DNA from: Thermoanaerobaculia bacterium
GTDB taxonomy: Bacteria > Acidobacteriota > Thermoanaerobaculia > Multivoradales > JAHEKO01
Direction: 5' to 3'
NCBI GenBank assembly: GCA_947259925.1
Contig: CAMYOG010000041.1
Span: forward strand, 62,001-126,000
DNA: 64,000 nt
Shown in pieces: positions 1 to 8,635 of the stretch. A model generated the notes under the pieces. The model searched no databases, had not been told where the DNA came from, and saw only the letters and a list, made by a program, of their open reading frames with translations. Positions within the stretch are counted from its first letter, which is position 1. Each line of letters opens with the position of its first letter. Both the position numbers and the translations under genes were made by a program.

Positions 1-861
1 TACCGGTTCGTCTTCGCGGTCCTCCCGTTCCTGCCGATCCTGCTGCTCGGCCGAGTGCGACCGAAGGGTCGGGACCTCTGGCTGCTGGCGCTCACCGGGT
101 TCCTGATGGTGCCGGTGACGTTCTTGCTCCAGGTCGGGGGCCTGCTGTTCACCAGCGCCACCAGCGCGGCGCTACTGATCGGAACCGGCGCGCCGCTGCT
201 GGCGGTCGCCGCGGTCCTGTTCGAGGGCGAGCGGCTCGGCCGGCGCGGCTGGATCGCGGTAGGGATCTCGACCCTGGGCGTCGCCCTGCTGGTCGGTACA
301 CCCGGCGAGGGCGACGACTGGCGCGGCAACCTCCTGGTCTTCCTGTCGATGGTCGCCGCTACCGTCTGGGTGATCCTCAGCAAGCGGCTGATAGGGCGCT
401 ATCCGGCGCTCCATGCGACCGCCTGGATCCTGACCGCCGGCACCCTGATGCTGATCCCGATCTCGCTCGCCATCTCCGGGCCGCCGCCGGTGGCGCTGTC
501 GGCCGGGGTCTGGGGCTCGCTCCTGGCGCTCGGTCTCGGTTGCACGACGCTCACCTACGTGCTCTGGAACTGGGGCGTTGCGCGGGTCGGGGCCGGGCCC
601 GCCGGGGTTTACCTGAATCTGCAGCCGATTACTGGCGCTCTCCTCGGGGTGATGGTGATGGGCGATCCGATCGGCGCCGGAGTCGTGGCGGGGGGCGGCT
701 TCGTCCTCGCCGCCTCGTGGATGATCTCGAAGCGGCCGCGGGGCTCTCGAGGCGCGTCTCCCGAGGACCCAAGGCCCTCTGTCAGGTGGTGGCTCGACGG
801 CCGGCCGTCGTTACAGGCCGAGATCGCGCTCAAGTGGCTGCTGGGCGACAAGACCACCTGA
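1..861 (+). CDS. EamA/DMT-family membrane transporter, 5' truncated by window edge
   Basis: The reading frame is open from base 1, so the start lies outside the window; 286 residues are present. The sequence is almost all alternating hydrophobic helices of about 20 residues, with short Arg/Gly-rich loops, which is the pattern of the second half of drug/metabolite transporter (EamA) proteins. A G-x-G-x-x-x-x-Y-x-x-W-N stretch before the last two helices fits the second EamA repeat. The last 45 residues are hydrophilic and Arg-rich, a cytoplasmic tail. The substrate cannot be predicted. Its stop lies 21 bases before the next gene. Confidence 0.8.
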   Translation, partial: YRFVFAVLPFLPILLLGRVRPKGRDLWLLALTGFLMVPVTFLLQVGGLLFTSATSAALLIGTGAPLLAVAAVLFEGERLGRRGWIAVGISTLGVALLVGTPGEGDDWRGNLLVFLSMVAATVWVILSKRLIGRYPALHATAWILTAGTLMLIPISLAISGPPPVALSAGVWGSLLALGLGCTTLTYVLWNWGVARVGAGPAGVYLNLQPITGALLGVMVMGDPIGAGVVAGGGFVLAASWMISKRPRGSRGASPEDPRPSVRWWLDGRPSLQAEIALKWLLGDKTT

Positions 862-870
862 TCCGGTTCG

Positions 871-876
871 TATACT
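871..876 (+). promoter_or_regulatory. Candidate -10 box (TATACT) just before the propeller gene
   Basis: TATACT lies six bases before the ATG at 883, so a transcript starting at the usual distance would have almost no leader. A GGAGG at 877-881 is too close to the ATG to be a normal Shine-Dalgarno. No convincing -35 is visible. This is pattern recognition only. Confidence 0.3.
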
Positions 877-882
877 GGAGGC

Positions 883-2109
883 ATGAGCCGAGCGTCCACG
901 GTAGCTGTTGTCGTCATCGTCCTTCTCATCCTGCCGACGAGTCTCGCCCTGGCCGCCGACTGGCCGCAGTTTCGCGGACCGGACCGCGACGGTCGGTCGG
1001 CCGAGACCGGACTGATCGACGGCTGGGGCGAGGGTGGGCCGACGGAGCTCTGGCGGGTGCCCCTCGGCGCCGGGTACTCGGGGATGTCGATCGTCGGCGA
1101 CCGGCTCTTCACGATGGACTCGGACGGCGAGAGCGAGTACCTGGTGGCGCTCGACGCCGGATCGGGTGCCGAGATCTGGCGTACCAGGATCGGCGGACTG
1201 TTCACCAACGACTTCGGCGACGGTCCCCGGGCCACACCCACCTTCCATGAAGGCGCTCTCTATTCCGTCGGCTCCCTGGGTGATCTGACCGTGGTGAGCG
1301 CCGCCGACGGCTCGGTGGTCTGGAGCCGCGACCTGCAGGAAGACTTCGACAGCGAGCTACCGAACTGGGCCTTCACCAGCTCGCCGCTGATCCTCGGTGA
1401 TGCCGTGATCCTCGAGATCGGCGGCTCGAGTAACCGGACCATCGGCGCGTTCGATCGGGCGAACGGCGAGCTGCTCTGGACCGGGGGCGAGGGTGAGATC
1501 GCCTACTCGTCGCCGGTGGTGGTGCCGTTCAACGGTGTCACCCAGATCGTCGGCCTGACCAAGAACGGCCTGACCGCGTTGTCGACCGAGGGCGAGACGC
1601 TCTGGACCAGCGAGTTCGTGCCCGATCTCGGCATCAAGCCGGCGTCGCCGGTCTTCGTCGCCCCCGATCTCATCTTCGTCTCGGCCTCCTACGAGGCCGG
1701 AGCCAAGGTGGTGCGGATGGTCGCCGATGGTGATTCGGTCGGCGTCGAAGAGGTCTGGGCGCACGGGCTGATGCGCAACCACTTCAACGGATCGGTAGAG
1801 GTGGATGGGCATCTGTGCGGCTTCGACAAGGCGTTTCTCAAGTGCATCGATGCGGCCACCGGGGAGCAGACCTGGATCAAGCGGGGCCTGGGCAAGGGCT
1901 CGTTGATCCGCGCCGATGGCAAGCTGATCGTCTTGAGCGAGCGCGGCAAGCTGGTGCTGTTGGCAGCCGACGCCGAGCGGCTGGTCGAGCTCGCCTCCCA
2001 TCAGGCGCTGACCGGTCGCTGCTGGACGCAGCCGGCGCTAGCCAACGGCACCCTCTTTTTGCGCAACACGGCCGAGATCGTCGCCTACGACCTCGCGGCC
2101 GGCAGCTGA
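883..2109 (+). CDS. Secreted PQQ-like beta-propeller repeat protein
   Basis: 408 residues. An N-terminal signal peptide of about 23 residues (Val/Leu-rich core ending LALAA) is followed at once by WPQFRGPDRDG, the entry motif of PQQ-binding-like propellers common in Acidobacteriota and Planctomycetes. Repeated blades carry the pattern 'AxDaxtGexxW' (near residues 90, 145, 190 and 325). These proteins resemble BamB or quinoprotein dehydrogenase propellers but this one lacks the extra catalytic domains of a dehydrogenase, so a periplasmic scaffold or binding role is more likely than catalysis. It is followed 13 bases later by a lipoprotein gene and is probably cotranscribed with it. Confidence 0.8.
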   Translation: MSRASTVAVVVIVLLILPTSLALAADWPQFRGPDRDGRSAETGLIDGWGEGGPTELWRVPLGAGYSGMSIVGDRLFTMDSDGESEYLVALDAGSGAEIWRTRIGGLFTNDFGDGPRATPTFHEGALYSVGSLGDLTVVSAADGSVVWSRDLQEDFDSELPNWAFTSSPLILGDAVILEIGGSSNRTIGAFDRANGELLWTGGEGEIAYSSPVVVPFNGVTQIVGLTKNGLTALSTEGETLWTSEFVPDLGIKPASPVFVAPDLIFVSASYEAGAKVVRMVADGDSVGVEEVWAHGLMRNHFNGSVEVDGHLCGFDKAFLKCIDAATGEQTWIKRGLGKGSLIRADGKLIVLSERGKLVLLAADAERLVELASHQALTGRCWTQPALANGTLFLRNTAEIVAYDLAAGS

Positions 2110-2122
2110 GGAGGAGAGCGGA

Positions 2123-2896
2123 ATGAGAACCAGACAATCGCTCGCAGGCACGCTGATGATCTCCCTGTTGCTGGTCGGGTGTGCTGGCGAGACACCCGAG
2201 GACCCGGCGGCGGCGGCCGAGGTCGATGCGGTCGTCGCCCGCTACGTCGAGGCCCTGGGCGGCGCCGACAGCCTCGGCCGGATCGAGACGCTACGCAAGA
2301 GCGGCACCTACGTCTACAACGGGTTGGAGCACCCACTCACGGTCCTGCAGAAGCGGGGTGCGCGCTGTCGGGAGGAAATCGAGGGGCTGACCGAGTACGG
2401 CACCACCACCGAGACCGGGACCACGATCGTGCGCGCCTTCGACGGCGAGACCGCCTGGGTGGCGTCCGAGGGCGCCGAGCGGACGGTGGAGAAGATGCCG
2501 GACGAGCTCCAGGCCAGCTTCGTGCTCGAGGCCGACTTCGAGAGCCCGCTGGTCGGCTTTCGCGACAAGGGTCACTCGATCCGAATGGCGGGGGAGGCCC
2601 AGGTCGAGGGCGTCGACGTCATCCTGCTCGATCTCGAGCTGGCGAGCGGCCAGACCCAGCGCTGGTTCCTGAACCGCGAGACCTATCTGCCGGTCATGAA
2701 GACGACCGAGATGGCGGAGGGTGACTTCGCCGCCGCCCGGACCTGGTATCTGGACGACTATCGGGAGGTCGAGGGGGTGCAGATGCCGTTCTACGTCCTG
2801 GTCGAGGAGATGCTCTTCTCGCGCGAGTACATCCTGGACGAGATCGTGGCCAACGTCGCAATCGACGACGCGCTCTTCGCCGAGCCCGGTAGCTGA
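2123..2896 (+). CDS. Lipoprotein, possibly LolA/LolB-like fold
   Basis: 257 residues. A type II signal peptide ends in the lipobox LLVGC, so Cys20 should be lipidated. After it comes 'VARYVEALGGADSLGRIETLRKSG', split by a typical helix-strand transition that is seen in outer-membrane lipoprotein-sorting-like proteins of this phylum, then mostly beta structure ending with a 'YLPVMKTTEM...DDYREVEGVQMPF' type segment of the same group. GAGGAGAG lies just before the ATG. The role is unknown; the LolA-like fold is an inference from the pattern, not from an alignment. Confidence 0.6.
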   Translation: MRTRQSLAGTLMISLLLVGCAGETPEDPAAAAEVDAVVARYVEALGGADSLGRIETLRKSGTYVYNGLEHPLTVLQKRGARCREEIEGLTEYGTTTETGTTIVRAFDGETAWVASEGAERTVEKMPDELQASFVLEADFESPLVGFRDKGHSIRMAGEAQVEGVDVILLDLELASGQTQRWFLNRETYLPVMKTTEMAEGDFAAARTWYLDDYREVEGVQMPFYVLVEEMLFSREYILDEIVANVAIDDALFAEPGS

Positions 2897-2984
2897 GCGC
2901 TCGAGCCGACCCGGCCCCAGCCCGGGCCGTCGGCACGAGTATGATCGCCAGGACAACTTCGGGGAGAAAGGGCAGCGGCGTCGG

Positions 2985-5420
2985 ATGATCGGCGAGAGCC
3001 TTGCGCACTACAAGATCGTCGAAAAGCTCGGCGAGGGTGGGATGGGTGAGGTCTACCTCGCCGAGGATCTGAAGCTCAAGCGGCGGGTCGCCCTCAAGGT
3101 GCTGCCACGGGAGGGATCGTCCGCCCCGGCGCAGCTCGAGCGGTTCCAGCGCGAGGCCGAGGCGATCGCCGCGCTCAGCCACCCGAACATCGTCACCATC
3201 CACTCGGTCGAACAGGTGACCTCGCCATCCGGCGAGTCGGTCCACTTCCTGACCATGGAGCTGGTCGAGGGCAAGACACTCGAACAGATCGTTCCGGCCG
3301 GTGGGCTGCCGCAGAAGAAGCTCTACGACGTCGCCGTCCAGATCGCCGATGCCCTGGCCGCGGCACACGCCAAGGGGATCACCCACCGCGACCTCAAGCC
3401 GACCAACATCATGGTCGGCGACGACGGACGGGTGGTCGTCCTCGATTTCGGTCTGGCCAAGCTGGCGGAGCGCGATCCGTCGCTGATGGTGACCCAGGCG
3501 CCGACCCAGGCGGTCACCCGGGAGGGCACGATCCTCGGTACCTATCCCTACATGTCGCCCGAACAGGCCGAGGGCAGGCCGCTCGACGCGCGCACCGACA
3601 TCTTCTCGTTCGGGGTCATCCTCTATCAGTTGGCGACCGGGGTACGGCCATTCCAGGGCGATACCTCGGCGGCGCTCATCTCTTCGATCCTCAAGGACGA
3701 AGCGGTCTCGGTCGAAGAGCTGAACACCGCGCTGCCGCGGCAGCTCGGTCGGATCGTCAGCCACTGTCTCGAGAAGGAACGCAACCGGCGCTTCCAGTCG
3801 GCGCTCGACGTCCGTAACGAGCTCGCCGCCCTGCGCCGGGAGGTCGAGTCGCACGAGGCCTCGGTGGCAATCCAGGCGTCGTCCGTCTCGCAAGCCCCCG
3901 CGCCCGAGAGCCGCCACCGCCTGATGCTCGTCGTGGCAGCGATCCTCGCCATCGTGGCGGTCGGGATGTTCCTGGTGCCCCGGTTCGCGAGCCGGCCCGA
4001 GACGCCGGACCAGGCGCCGATCTCTCGAGAAGCATCGCAGCCGACGGTGGCGGTCTTTCCGTTCCAGAACCTGACCGCCGATCCGGCGTTCGACTACCTG
4101 GAGCTCGCTGTCCCGGACGAAGTGACGACCGCCCTGAGCCGCGCACCCGGCCTCGCGGTGAGGCCGTTCACGACGACCGCCTCGTACTCCGCCGAGGTCT
4201 TCGATCCGGGCGCGGCGGGGAAGGCCGTCGGAGCGGCCAACCTGGTCACCGGCCAGTACTTTGCGGAGGGAGAGCGCCTCCAGATGACGCTGGAAGCGAT
4301 CGATGCCGAGACCAATCAGCTCTTCTGGCGCGAGAGCGTGAGTGGCACGACCGGTGATCTGATCGCCCTGCGCGCCCTGGTCGCCGAGCGAGTGCGGGAA
4401 GAGCTGGTCCCGAAGCTGGGCGCCGTCGACGTTTCGGGTGGCGGTACGGTGCCCTCGAACGAACAAGCCTACAACCTCTACCTGCGCGGGCTCGCGCAGG
4501 GGACCGACATCGATCCCAATCGTCGCGCGATCGCCATGCTCGAGCAGGCGGTCGAGCTCGACCCCTCGTACGCTCCGGCCTGGAACGAGCTGGCGGCCCG
4601 CTACTACTACGAAGGCAATTACGGCCTGGCGGGGAGCGAGATGTACGACGCGGCGATCGAGGCGGCGCAGCGCGCGCTCGCCCTCGATCCGAGCCTGGTG
4701 GGGTCCGCGATGCGGATCATCACGATCCAGGCGGAGACGGGCCAGCTGGAGGAGGCCTGGGACGAGGCGAGCCGGCTGCTGGAGAGGCATCCGGAGAGCG
4801 CCGATCTCCATCATGCGATGGGCTACGTGCTGCGCTATGCGGGTCTAGTCGATGAAGCGCTTCTCGAGTGCGAGCGCGCCCTGGAGATCGACTCGACGAA
4901 CCCGCGGTTTCGCTCTTGTGGAATCACCGCCTACCTCGTCGGCGCCTATGATCGCTCCGAGGTCTTTCTACAGCTCGACGGCACCACCCACATGTACGTC
5001 TCCAACATCACGATGCTGCGCGTGAGGCAGGGTCGCCCGTTGGATGGCCTCTCCATCTTGCGCTCAGAGCGCTCGGGCCTCTGGCACCTGCGCTATCTCG
5101 AGCTCTGCCTGGCCGACGAAGCGCCGGACGAGCGCGAGTCGCTGGCACAACGAATCGAGCCCGAGGTCTTCAGACAGCTCGACGGCGAGCAGCTCTACTG
5201 GACGGCGGCCTACATGTCCTACTGCGGCGAGCCGGAGCGCGCGGCTCGCCTGCTGAAGGGAGCGGTAGAGCGCGGCTACTGTTCGTACCCCCTGATCGAG
5301 ACCGATCCGCTCTTGGAGCCGGTCCGGGACTCGGGCGGCTATGCCGAGCTGCGCAGCGAGGCTCGGGCCTGTCACGAGCGCTTCCTGACCCACCGCGCGG
5401 CCCGAGCCGCCCAGCCGTAG
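2985..5420 (+). CDS. Membrane-anchored Ser/Thr protein kinase with CsgG-like and TPR output domains
   Basis: 811 residues from the ATG at 2985, preceded by GGGGAGAAAG; the frame is open further upstream but the kinase fold starts here. Kinase domain at about 9-275: glycine loop GEGGMGEVY (16-24), catalytic Lys38, HRDLKPTN with Asp136, DFG at 154-156, and an APE-like MSPEQ segment. A transmembrane helix near 308-327 is followed by a periplasmic part with 'TVAVFPFQNLT', as in CsgG/FlgO-like domains attached to such kinases, and then several TPR-like helix pairs to the C-terminus. The architecture is a typical acidobacterial STPK. Catalytic residues are intact. Its target is unknown. It converges with the symporter gene, eight bases apart. 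Confidence 0.92.
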   Translation: MIGESLAHYKIVEKLGEGGMGEVYLAEDLKLKRRVALKVLPREGSSAPAQLERFQREAEAIAALSHPNIVTIHSVEQVTSPSGESVHFLTMELVEGKTLEQIVPAGGLPQKKLYDVAVQIADALAAAHAKGITHRDLKPTNIMVGDDGRVVVLDFGLAKLAERDPSLMVTQAPTQAVTREGTILGTYPYMSPEQAEGRPLDARTDIFSFGVILYQLATGVRPFQGDTSAALISSILKDEAVSVEELNTALPRQLGRIVSHCLEKERNRRFQSALDVRNELAALRREVESHEASVAIQASSVSQAPAPESRHRLMLVVAAILAIVAVGMFLVPRFASRPETPDQAPISREASQPTVAVFPFQNLTADPAFDYLELAVPDEVTTALSRAPGLAVRPFTTTASYSAEVFDPGAAGKAVGAANLVTGQYFAEGERLQMTLEAIDAETNQLFWRESVSGTTGDLIALRALVAERVREELVPKLGAVDVSGGGTVPSNEQAYNLYLRGLAQGTDIDPNRRAIAMLEQAVELDPSYAPAWNELAARYYYEGNYGLAGSEMYDAAIEAAQRALALDPSLVGSAMRIITIQAETGQLEEAWDEASRLLERHPESADLHHAMGYVLRYAGLVDEALLECERALEIDSTNPRFRSCGITAYLVGAYDRSEVFLQLDGTTHMYVSNITMLRVRQGRPLDGLSILRSERSGLWHLRYLELCLADEAPDERESLAQRIEPEVFRQLDGEQLYWTAAYMSYCGEPERAARLLKGAVERGYCSYPLIETDPLLEPVRDSGGYAELRSEARACHERFLTHRAARAAQP

Positions 5421-5428
5421 CCGGCGGC

Positions 5429-7261
5429 TCAGTGCTCGGGCGCGGCCTCGATGACCACCGCCGGTCCGGCTCCCTCCGGCTCGTGGATCGAATCGATCAT
5501 CGTCCTGACGTCTTCGGAGGGCTCTCTCGTGAACGGCGTCAGCGCCAGGGTCACGCCGAAGTTGAGCAGCATCCCCACGACACCGATCCCCTGGGGCTCG
5601 ATCCCGAAGCACCAGTTCGGCATGCCGGCGTAGACGCTGCCGATGATGTAGCTGGCGGTGAAGCCGATGCCGCAGATCATCCCGGCCACGGCTGGGACGG
5701 TGCCGACCCGTTTCGAGAAGATGCCGAGCACGATCGCCGGGAAGAAGCTCGCGGCCGCGAGACCGAAGGCGAACGCCACCACCTGACCGACGAAGCCGGG
5801 TGGGAAGATCCCCAGCAGGCCCGCCACCACGACGGCGAGACCGATGACCACCCTGCCGACGACCAGGCGCTGGGCCTCGGAGGCGTCCCGATTCAGGATC
5901 CGATAGTAGAGATCGTGGGCGACGCTCGAGGAGATCACCAATAGAAGACCGCTGGCGGTCGATAGCGCCGCCGCCAGCCCACCGGCGGCCACCAGGGCGA
6001 TGATCCAGTCCGCCAGCGCCGCCATCTCGGGGGTCGCCAGGACGATGATGTCGCGATCGGGTCCGGAGAGACCGCGCTCGGTCAGCACCGCCCGGCCGTC
6101 GCGGGCATCGGTTCCGCCGCTCGATAGCCACTTCTGGTGATCGACCCTGATCGCCGCCAGCTCGACCGAGGTGAGCTTGCCGCTCCGGAAGATCTCGTTC
6201 CGGGCCCCATCGGCCGGTCCGTGGTAGGCGACCCGGCCGTCGCCGTCGTCGAGCCAGAGCACCAGCCCGGTCTGCTCCCAGTTCCGGAACCAGGACGGCA
6301 GCTCCGCCTCCGCGCGGCCGTGCAGGCTCTGGATCATGTAGTAGCGGGCGAAGGCGGCGGTCGCCGGCGCGGTCAGGTAGAGCAGGGCGATGAAGAAGAG
6401 CGCCCAGAAGGCACTCCAGCGGGCCGCGCGCACCGACTTGACGGTGTAGAACCGGACGATGACGTGAGGCAGGCCGGCGGTGCCGACCATCAGCGCCAGG
6501 GTCACGCAGAAGACGTTGAGCTTGTTCCACCGCCCGGTGAAGGCTTCCGTGTAGCTGCTGAAGCCGAGATCGGCGTGCAGCTGGTCGAGCTTTGCCAAGA
6601 GGGGGGCGCCTTCGTCGAGGAGCCGGCTGCCCATGCCGATCTGGGGCACCGGGTTGCCGGTCAGCTTGAAGCTGATGGCGATCGCGGGGATCAGGAACGC
6701 GGTGATCAGCACCCAGTACTGCACGACCTGGGTCCAGGTGATCCCCTTCATGCCGCCGAGCGTCGCGTAGGTGAAGACGATTGCCATGCCGATCGCCACG
6801 CCGACGTTGATGTCGACCTCGAGGAAGCGCGAGAAGACGATACCGACGCCGCGCATCTGGCCGGCCACGTAGGTGAAGCTGACGAAGACCGCGCACACCA
6901 CCGCGACCAGCCGCGCGGTGTTCGATTCATAGCGATCGCCGACGAAATCGGGCACGGTGTAGTGCCCGAACTTGCGCAGATAGGGCGCGAGCAACAGGGC
7001 CAGCAGGACGTAGCCACCGGTCCAGCCCATCAGGTACATACCGCCGGCGTAGCCCATGGTGGAGATCAGGCCGGCCATCGAGATGTACGACGCCGCGCTC
7101 ATCCAGTCGGCGGCGGTCGCCATGCCGTTCGCCGTGGCCGGTACGCCGCGCCCGGCGACGTAGAAGCCGGTGGTGTCGCGGACGCGACTCAGCCAGGCGA
7201 TGATCAGGTAGGTACCGAACGTGACCCCTACGAAGAGGAAGGTCCAGAGCTTGATGCTCAC
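5429..7261 (-). CDS. Sodium:solute symporter, VC_2705-like (large subunit)
   Basis: 610 residues with about 13 transmembrane helices. The N-terminal 'FYVAGRGVPATANGMATAADWMSAASY' region and the 'TLGGMKGITWTQVVQY' region, quoted in part here, are hallmarks of ActP-like members of the SSS family. A soluble insertion at about 310-390 between helices is typical of the VC_2705 subfamily. The GTG start overlaps the stop of the upstream DUF4212 gene in a GTGA arrangement, so translation is coupled. Substrates of this subfamily are probably acetate or other short organic acids (family inference). Confidence 0.88.
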   Translation of the reverse strand: MSIKLWTFLFVGVTFGTYLIIAWLSRVRDTTGFYVAGRGVPATANGMATAADWMSAASYISMAGLISTMGYAGGMYLMGWTGGYVLLALLLAPYLRKFGHYTVPDFVGDRYESNTARLVAVVCAVFVSFTYVAGQMRGVGIVFSRFLEVDINVGVAIGMAIVFTYATLGGMKGITWTQVVQYWVLITAFLIPAIAISFKLTGNPVPQIGMGSRLLDEGAPLLAKLDQLHADLGFSSYTEAFTGRWNKLNVFCVTLALMVGTAGLPHVIVRFYTVKSVRAARWSAFWALFFIALLYLTAPATAAFARYYMIQSLHGRAEAELPSWFRNWEQTGLVLWLDDGDGRVAYHGPADGARNEIFRSGKLTSVELAAIRVDHQKWLSSGGTDARDGRAVLTERGLSGPDRDIIVLATPEMAALADWIIALVAAGGLAAALSTASGLLLVISSSVAHDLYYRILNRDASEAQRLVVGRVVIGLAVVVAGLLGIFPPGFVGQVVAFAFGLAAASFFPAIVLGIFSKRVGTVPAVAGMICGIGFTASYIIGSVYAGMPNWCFGIEPQGIGVVGMLLNFGVTLALTPFTREPSEDVRTMIDSIHEPEGAGPAVVIEAAPEH

Positions 7262-7572
7262 GGATCGCCCGCCCGCAGTCTCTCGAGCTCGCGGTGATGG
7301 TCGGCATCGAGCCGGTTGAGCGCCAACCCGTAGACCAGGATCAGCAGGATGAAGATCAGGATGCTGCCCTGCTGGGCGAACCAGAAGCCGAGCGGGAAGC
7401 CGGCGAGATGGAAGCGATTGAGCCAGTCGGCCAGGAGGACGCCGCAGCCGAGCCCGGCGAGCGCCCAGATCGCCAGCAGGACGATCATGATCCGCAGGTT
7501 GCGGCGCCAGTAGCGTTGGATCGACGCCGCGACCCGAGGATCGCGCACGTCGAGCTGGCTTTCACCTGACAT
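7258..7572 (-). CDS. DUF4212 small subunit of the sodium:solute symporter
   Basis: 104 residues with two transmembrane helices and the conserved 'YWRRNLRIM' and 'GFPLGFWFAQQGS' segments of DUF4212 (TIGR03647-type) proteins. This family is found almost only next to VC_2705-type symporters, as here, where the genes overlap by four bases. It is thought to be an accessory subunit of the transporter in the inner membrane. Confidence 0.88.
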   Translation of the reverse strand: MSGESQLDVRDPRVAASIQRYWRRNLRIMIVLLAIWALAGLGCGVLLADWLNRFHLAGFPLGFWFAQQGSILIFILLILVYGLALNRLDADHHRELERLRAGDP

Positions 7573-7599
7573 TCCGCCGAGCAGCCTACGGGTGCGGGG

Positions 7600-8262
7600 T
7601 CAGAACGAGAACCCGACCAGCAGCTCGACGAACTCGCCTCGTTCCCGGTGGTCGCCGTAGTAGGTGATCGACGCGCGCCTCGAGCGGTCCTCGTAGCCGA
7701 ACTTGACGCTCGGGTTGTGGCCGTCGAACTCGCTGCCGATCCGCAGGCTGGTCCCCGAGAGCAGCTTCGAGCGGGTTCCCGAAAGCCTGAGCTTGGCTCC
7801 GACCCAGGCGTCGCCGTCGAACCGGAAGCGGGGAGAGGTGCGGAGCTTGAAGCGATCGGAATCCGCGTCGCTGCCGCCGCCGCCCAGCTTTCCGCGCAGC
7901 TCGTCGCGCCGCTCCTCGAGCCGCAGGGTGTTGAGCACCGCCTTGTGCGAGATTCTGCCCAGGCTGCTGAGGAGAATCCCCGAGAGCTCCTCGTGCTGGT
8001 CGGGGATGTCCGACAGCTTGGGGGTGAAGCCGTGGTCGTGGACGGCGATCCAGAAGTTGGCCTCGTTCAGCCGGCGCAGTCGATCGCGGCCGAGGAGCTC
8101 TTCGAGGTTGCGGGCCTGGCGCTCTTCGCGCGGCAGGTCGAGATCGACCTTGTTCTTGGAGGGCGGTCCCTTGGAGAACGGTCCGGCAGCGTTCGCGGAG
8201 GTGACGAGCAGCACCAGGACGCACCAACCGAGCGCGCATGCCACGATCCCCCGCAACGCCAC
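7600..8262 (-). CDS. Secreted protein of unknown function
   Basis: 220 residues from the GTG at 8262, chosen because AGGAGG lies at 8272-8277 at ideal spacing and the product then begins with a clean signal peptide ending SANA-A. The longer frame (to 8379) would bury it. The first half of the mature protein is charged and helical; the last 80 residues alternate polar and hydrophobic residues and end in 'FVELLVGFSF', a terminal Phe as in outer-membrane beta strands, so a small barrel or membrane-associated domain is possible. No family was recognised. Confidence 0.6.
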   Translation of the reverse strand: MALRGIVACALGWCVLVLLVTSANAAGPFSKGPPSKNKVDLDLPREERQARNLEELLGRDRLRRLNEANFWIAVHDHGFTPKLSDIPDQHEELSGILLSSLGRISHKAVLNTLRLEERRDELRGKLGGGGSDADSDRFKLRTSPRFRFDGDAWVGAKLRLSGTRSKLLSGTSLRIGSEFDGHNPSVKFGYEDRSRRASITYYGDHRERGEFVELLVGFSF

Positions 8263-8549
8263 GTCTATGAGCCTCCTGTCTCCAAGGTACGGCCTTCGAC
8301 TGGTCTCCGCCGCGGACTCGCCGCGGCTCTGCTGATCTAATGCCCTCATAGGATAGCGCGACGCCGCTCCGGGCGCCAATGGCCTCTCAGAGGGTTGAGA
8401 CTGGCCTAGCCTGGCCTTCTCACCAGCTTCCTACTGCGCCGCCGTATGCGCTTGAATCTGCACGACTTTGCTCGGTCGGGCATCCTCGACGTATTTCGAG
8501 TACGCCTGTGGTGCCCTCGGTCGCAAAGCCCTGCATCTTCAAGCACCTA

Positions 8550-8574
8550 CGCCGGCTCGCTACGAAAGCCGGCG
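8550..8574. terminator. Possible terminator hairpin
   Basis: CGCCGGC and GCCGGCG form a 7-bp perfect stem with an 11-base loop. There is no T-run, so if it terminates the CRTAC1-like transcript it is not a classical intrinsic terminator. Confidence 0.25.
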
Positions 8575-8585
8575 AGAAGGTCAGG

Positions 8586-8612
8586 CTAGCCGATCACCGA
8601 GAACGACGAATC
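8586..8612 (-). pseudogene. Relic of a DAO-family oxidoreductase C-terminus
   Basis: Read on the minus strand this encodes DSSFSVIG followed by a stop, the same eight residues that end the oxidoreductase at 10871-12178. At DNA level 24 of 27 bases match and the similarity stops abruptly upstream. It looks like a scrap left from a duplication or rearrangement. Confidence 0.4.
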
Positions 8613-8635
8613 CCGCCCGCGCCCGTAGCGAGGGT

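Larger units (their letters stand above)
8263..8635. other. Non-coding stretch with hairpin and a short DAO-like tail
   Basis: About 370 bases between two minus-strand genes. It holds a hairpin at 8550-8574 and, at 8586-8612, a short sequence matching the 3' end of the DAO-family gene at 10871. Nothing else in it looks coding. Confidence 0.5.

Noticed and set aside
2694-4814. 706-residue open frame antisense to the Ser/Thr kinase
   Set aside because: Arg/Gly/Asp-rich shadow caused by high GC; the plus strand carries a complete kinase.
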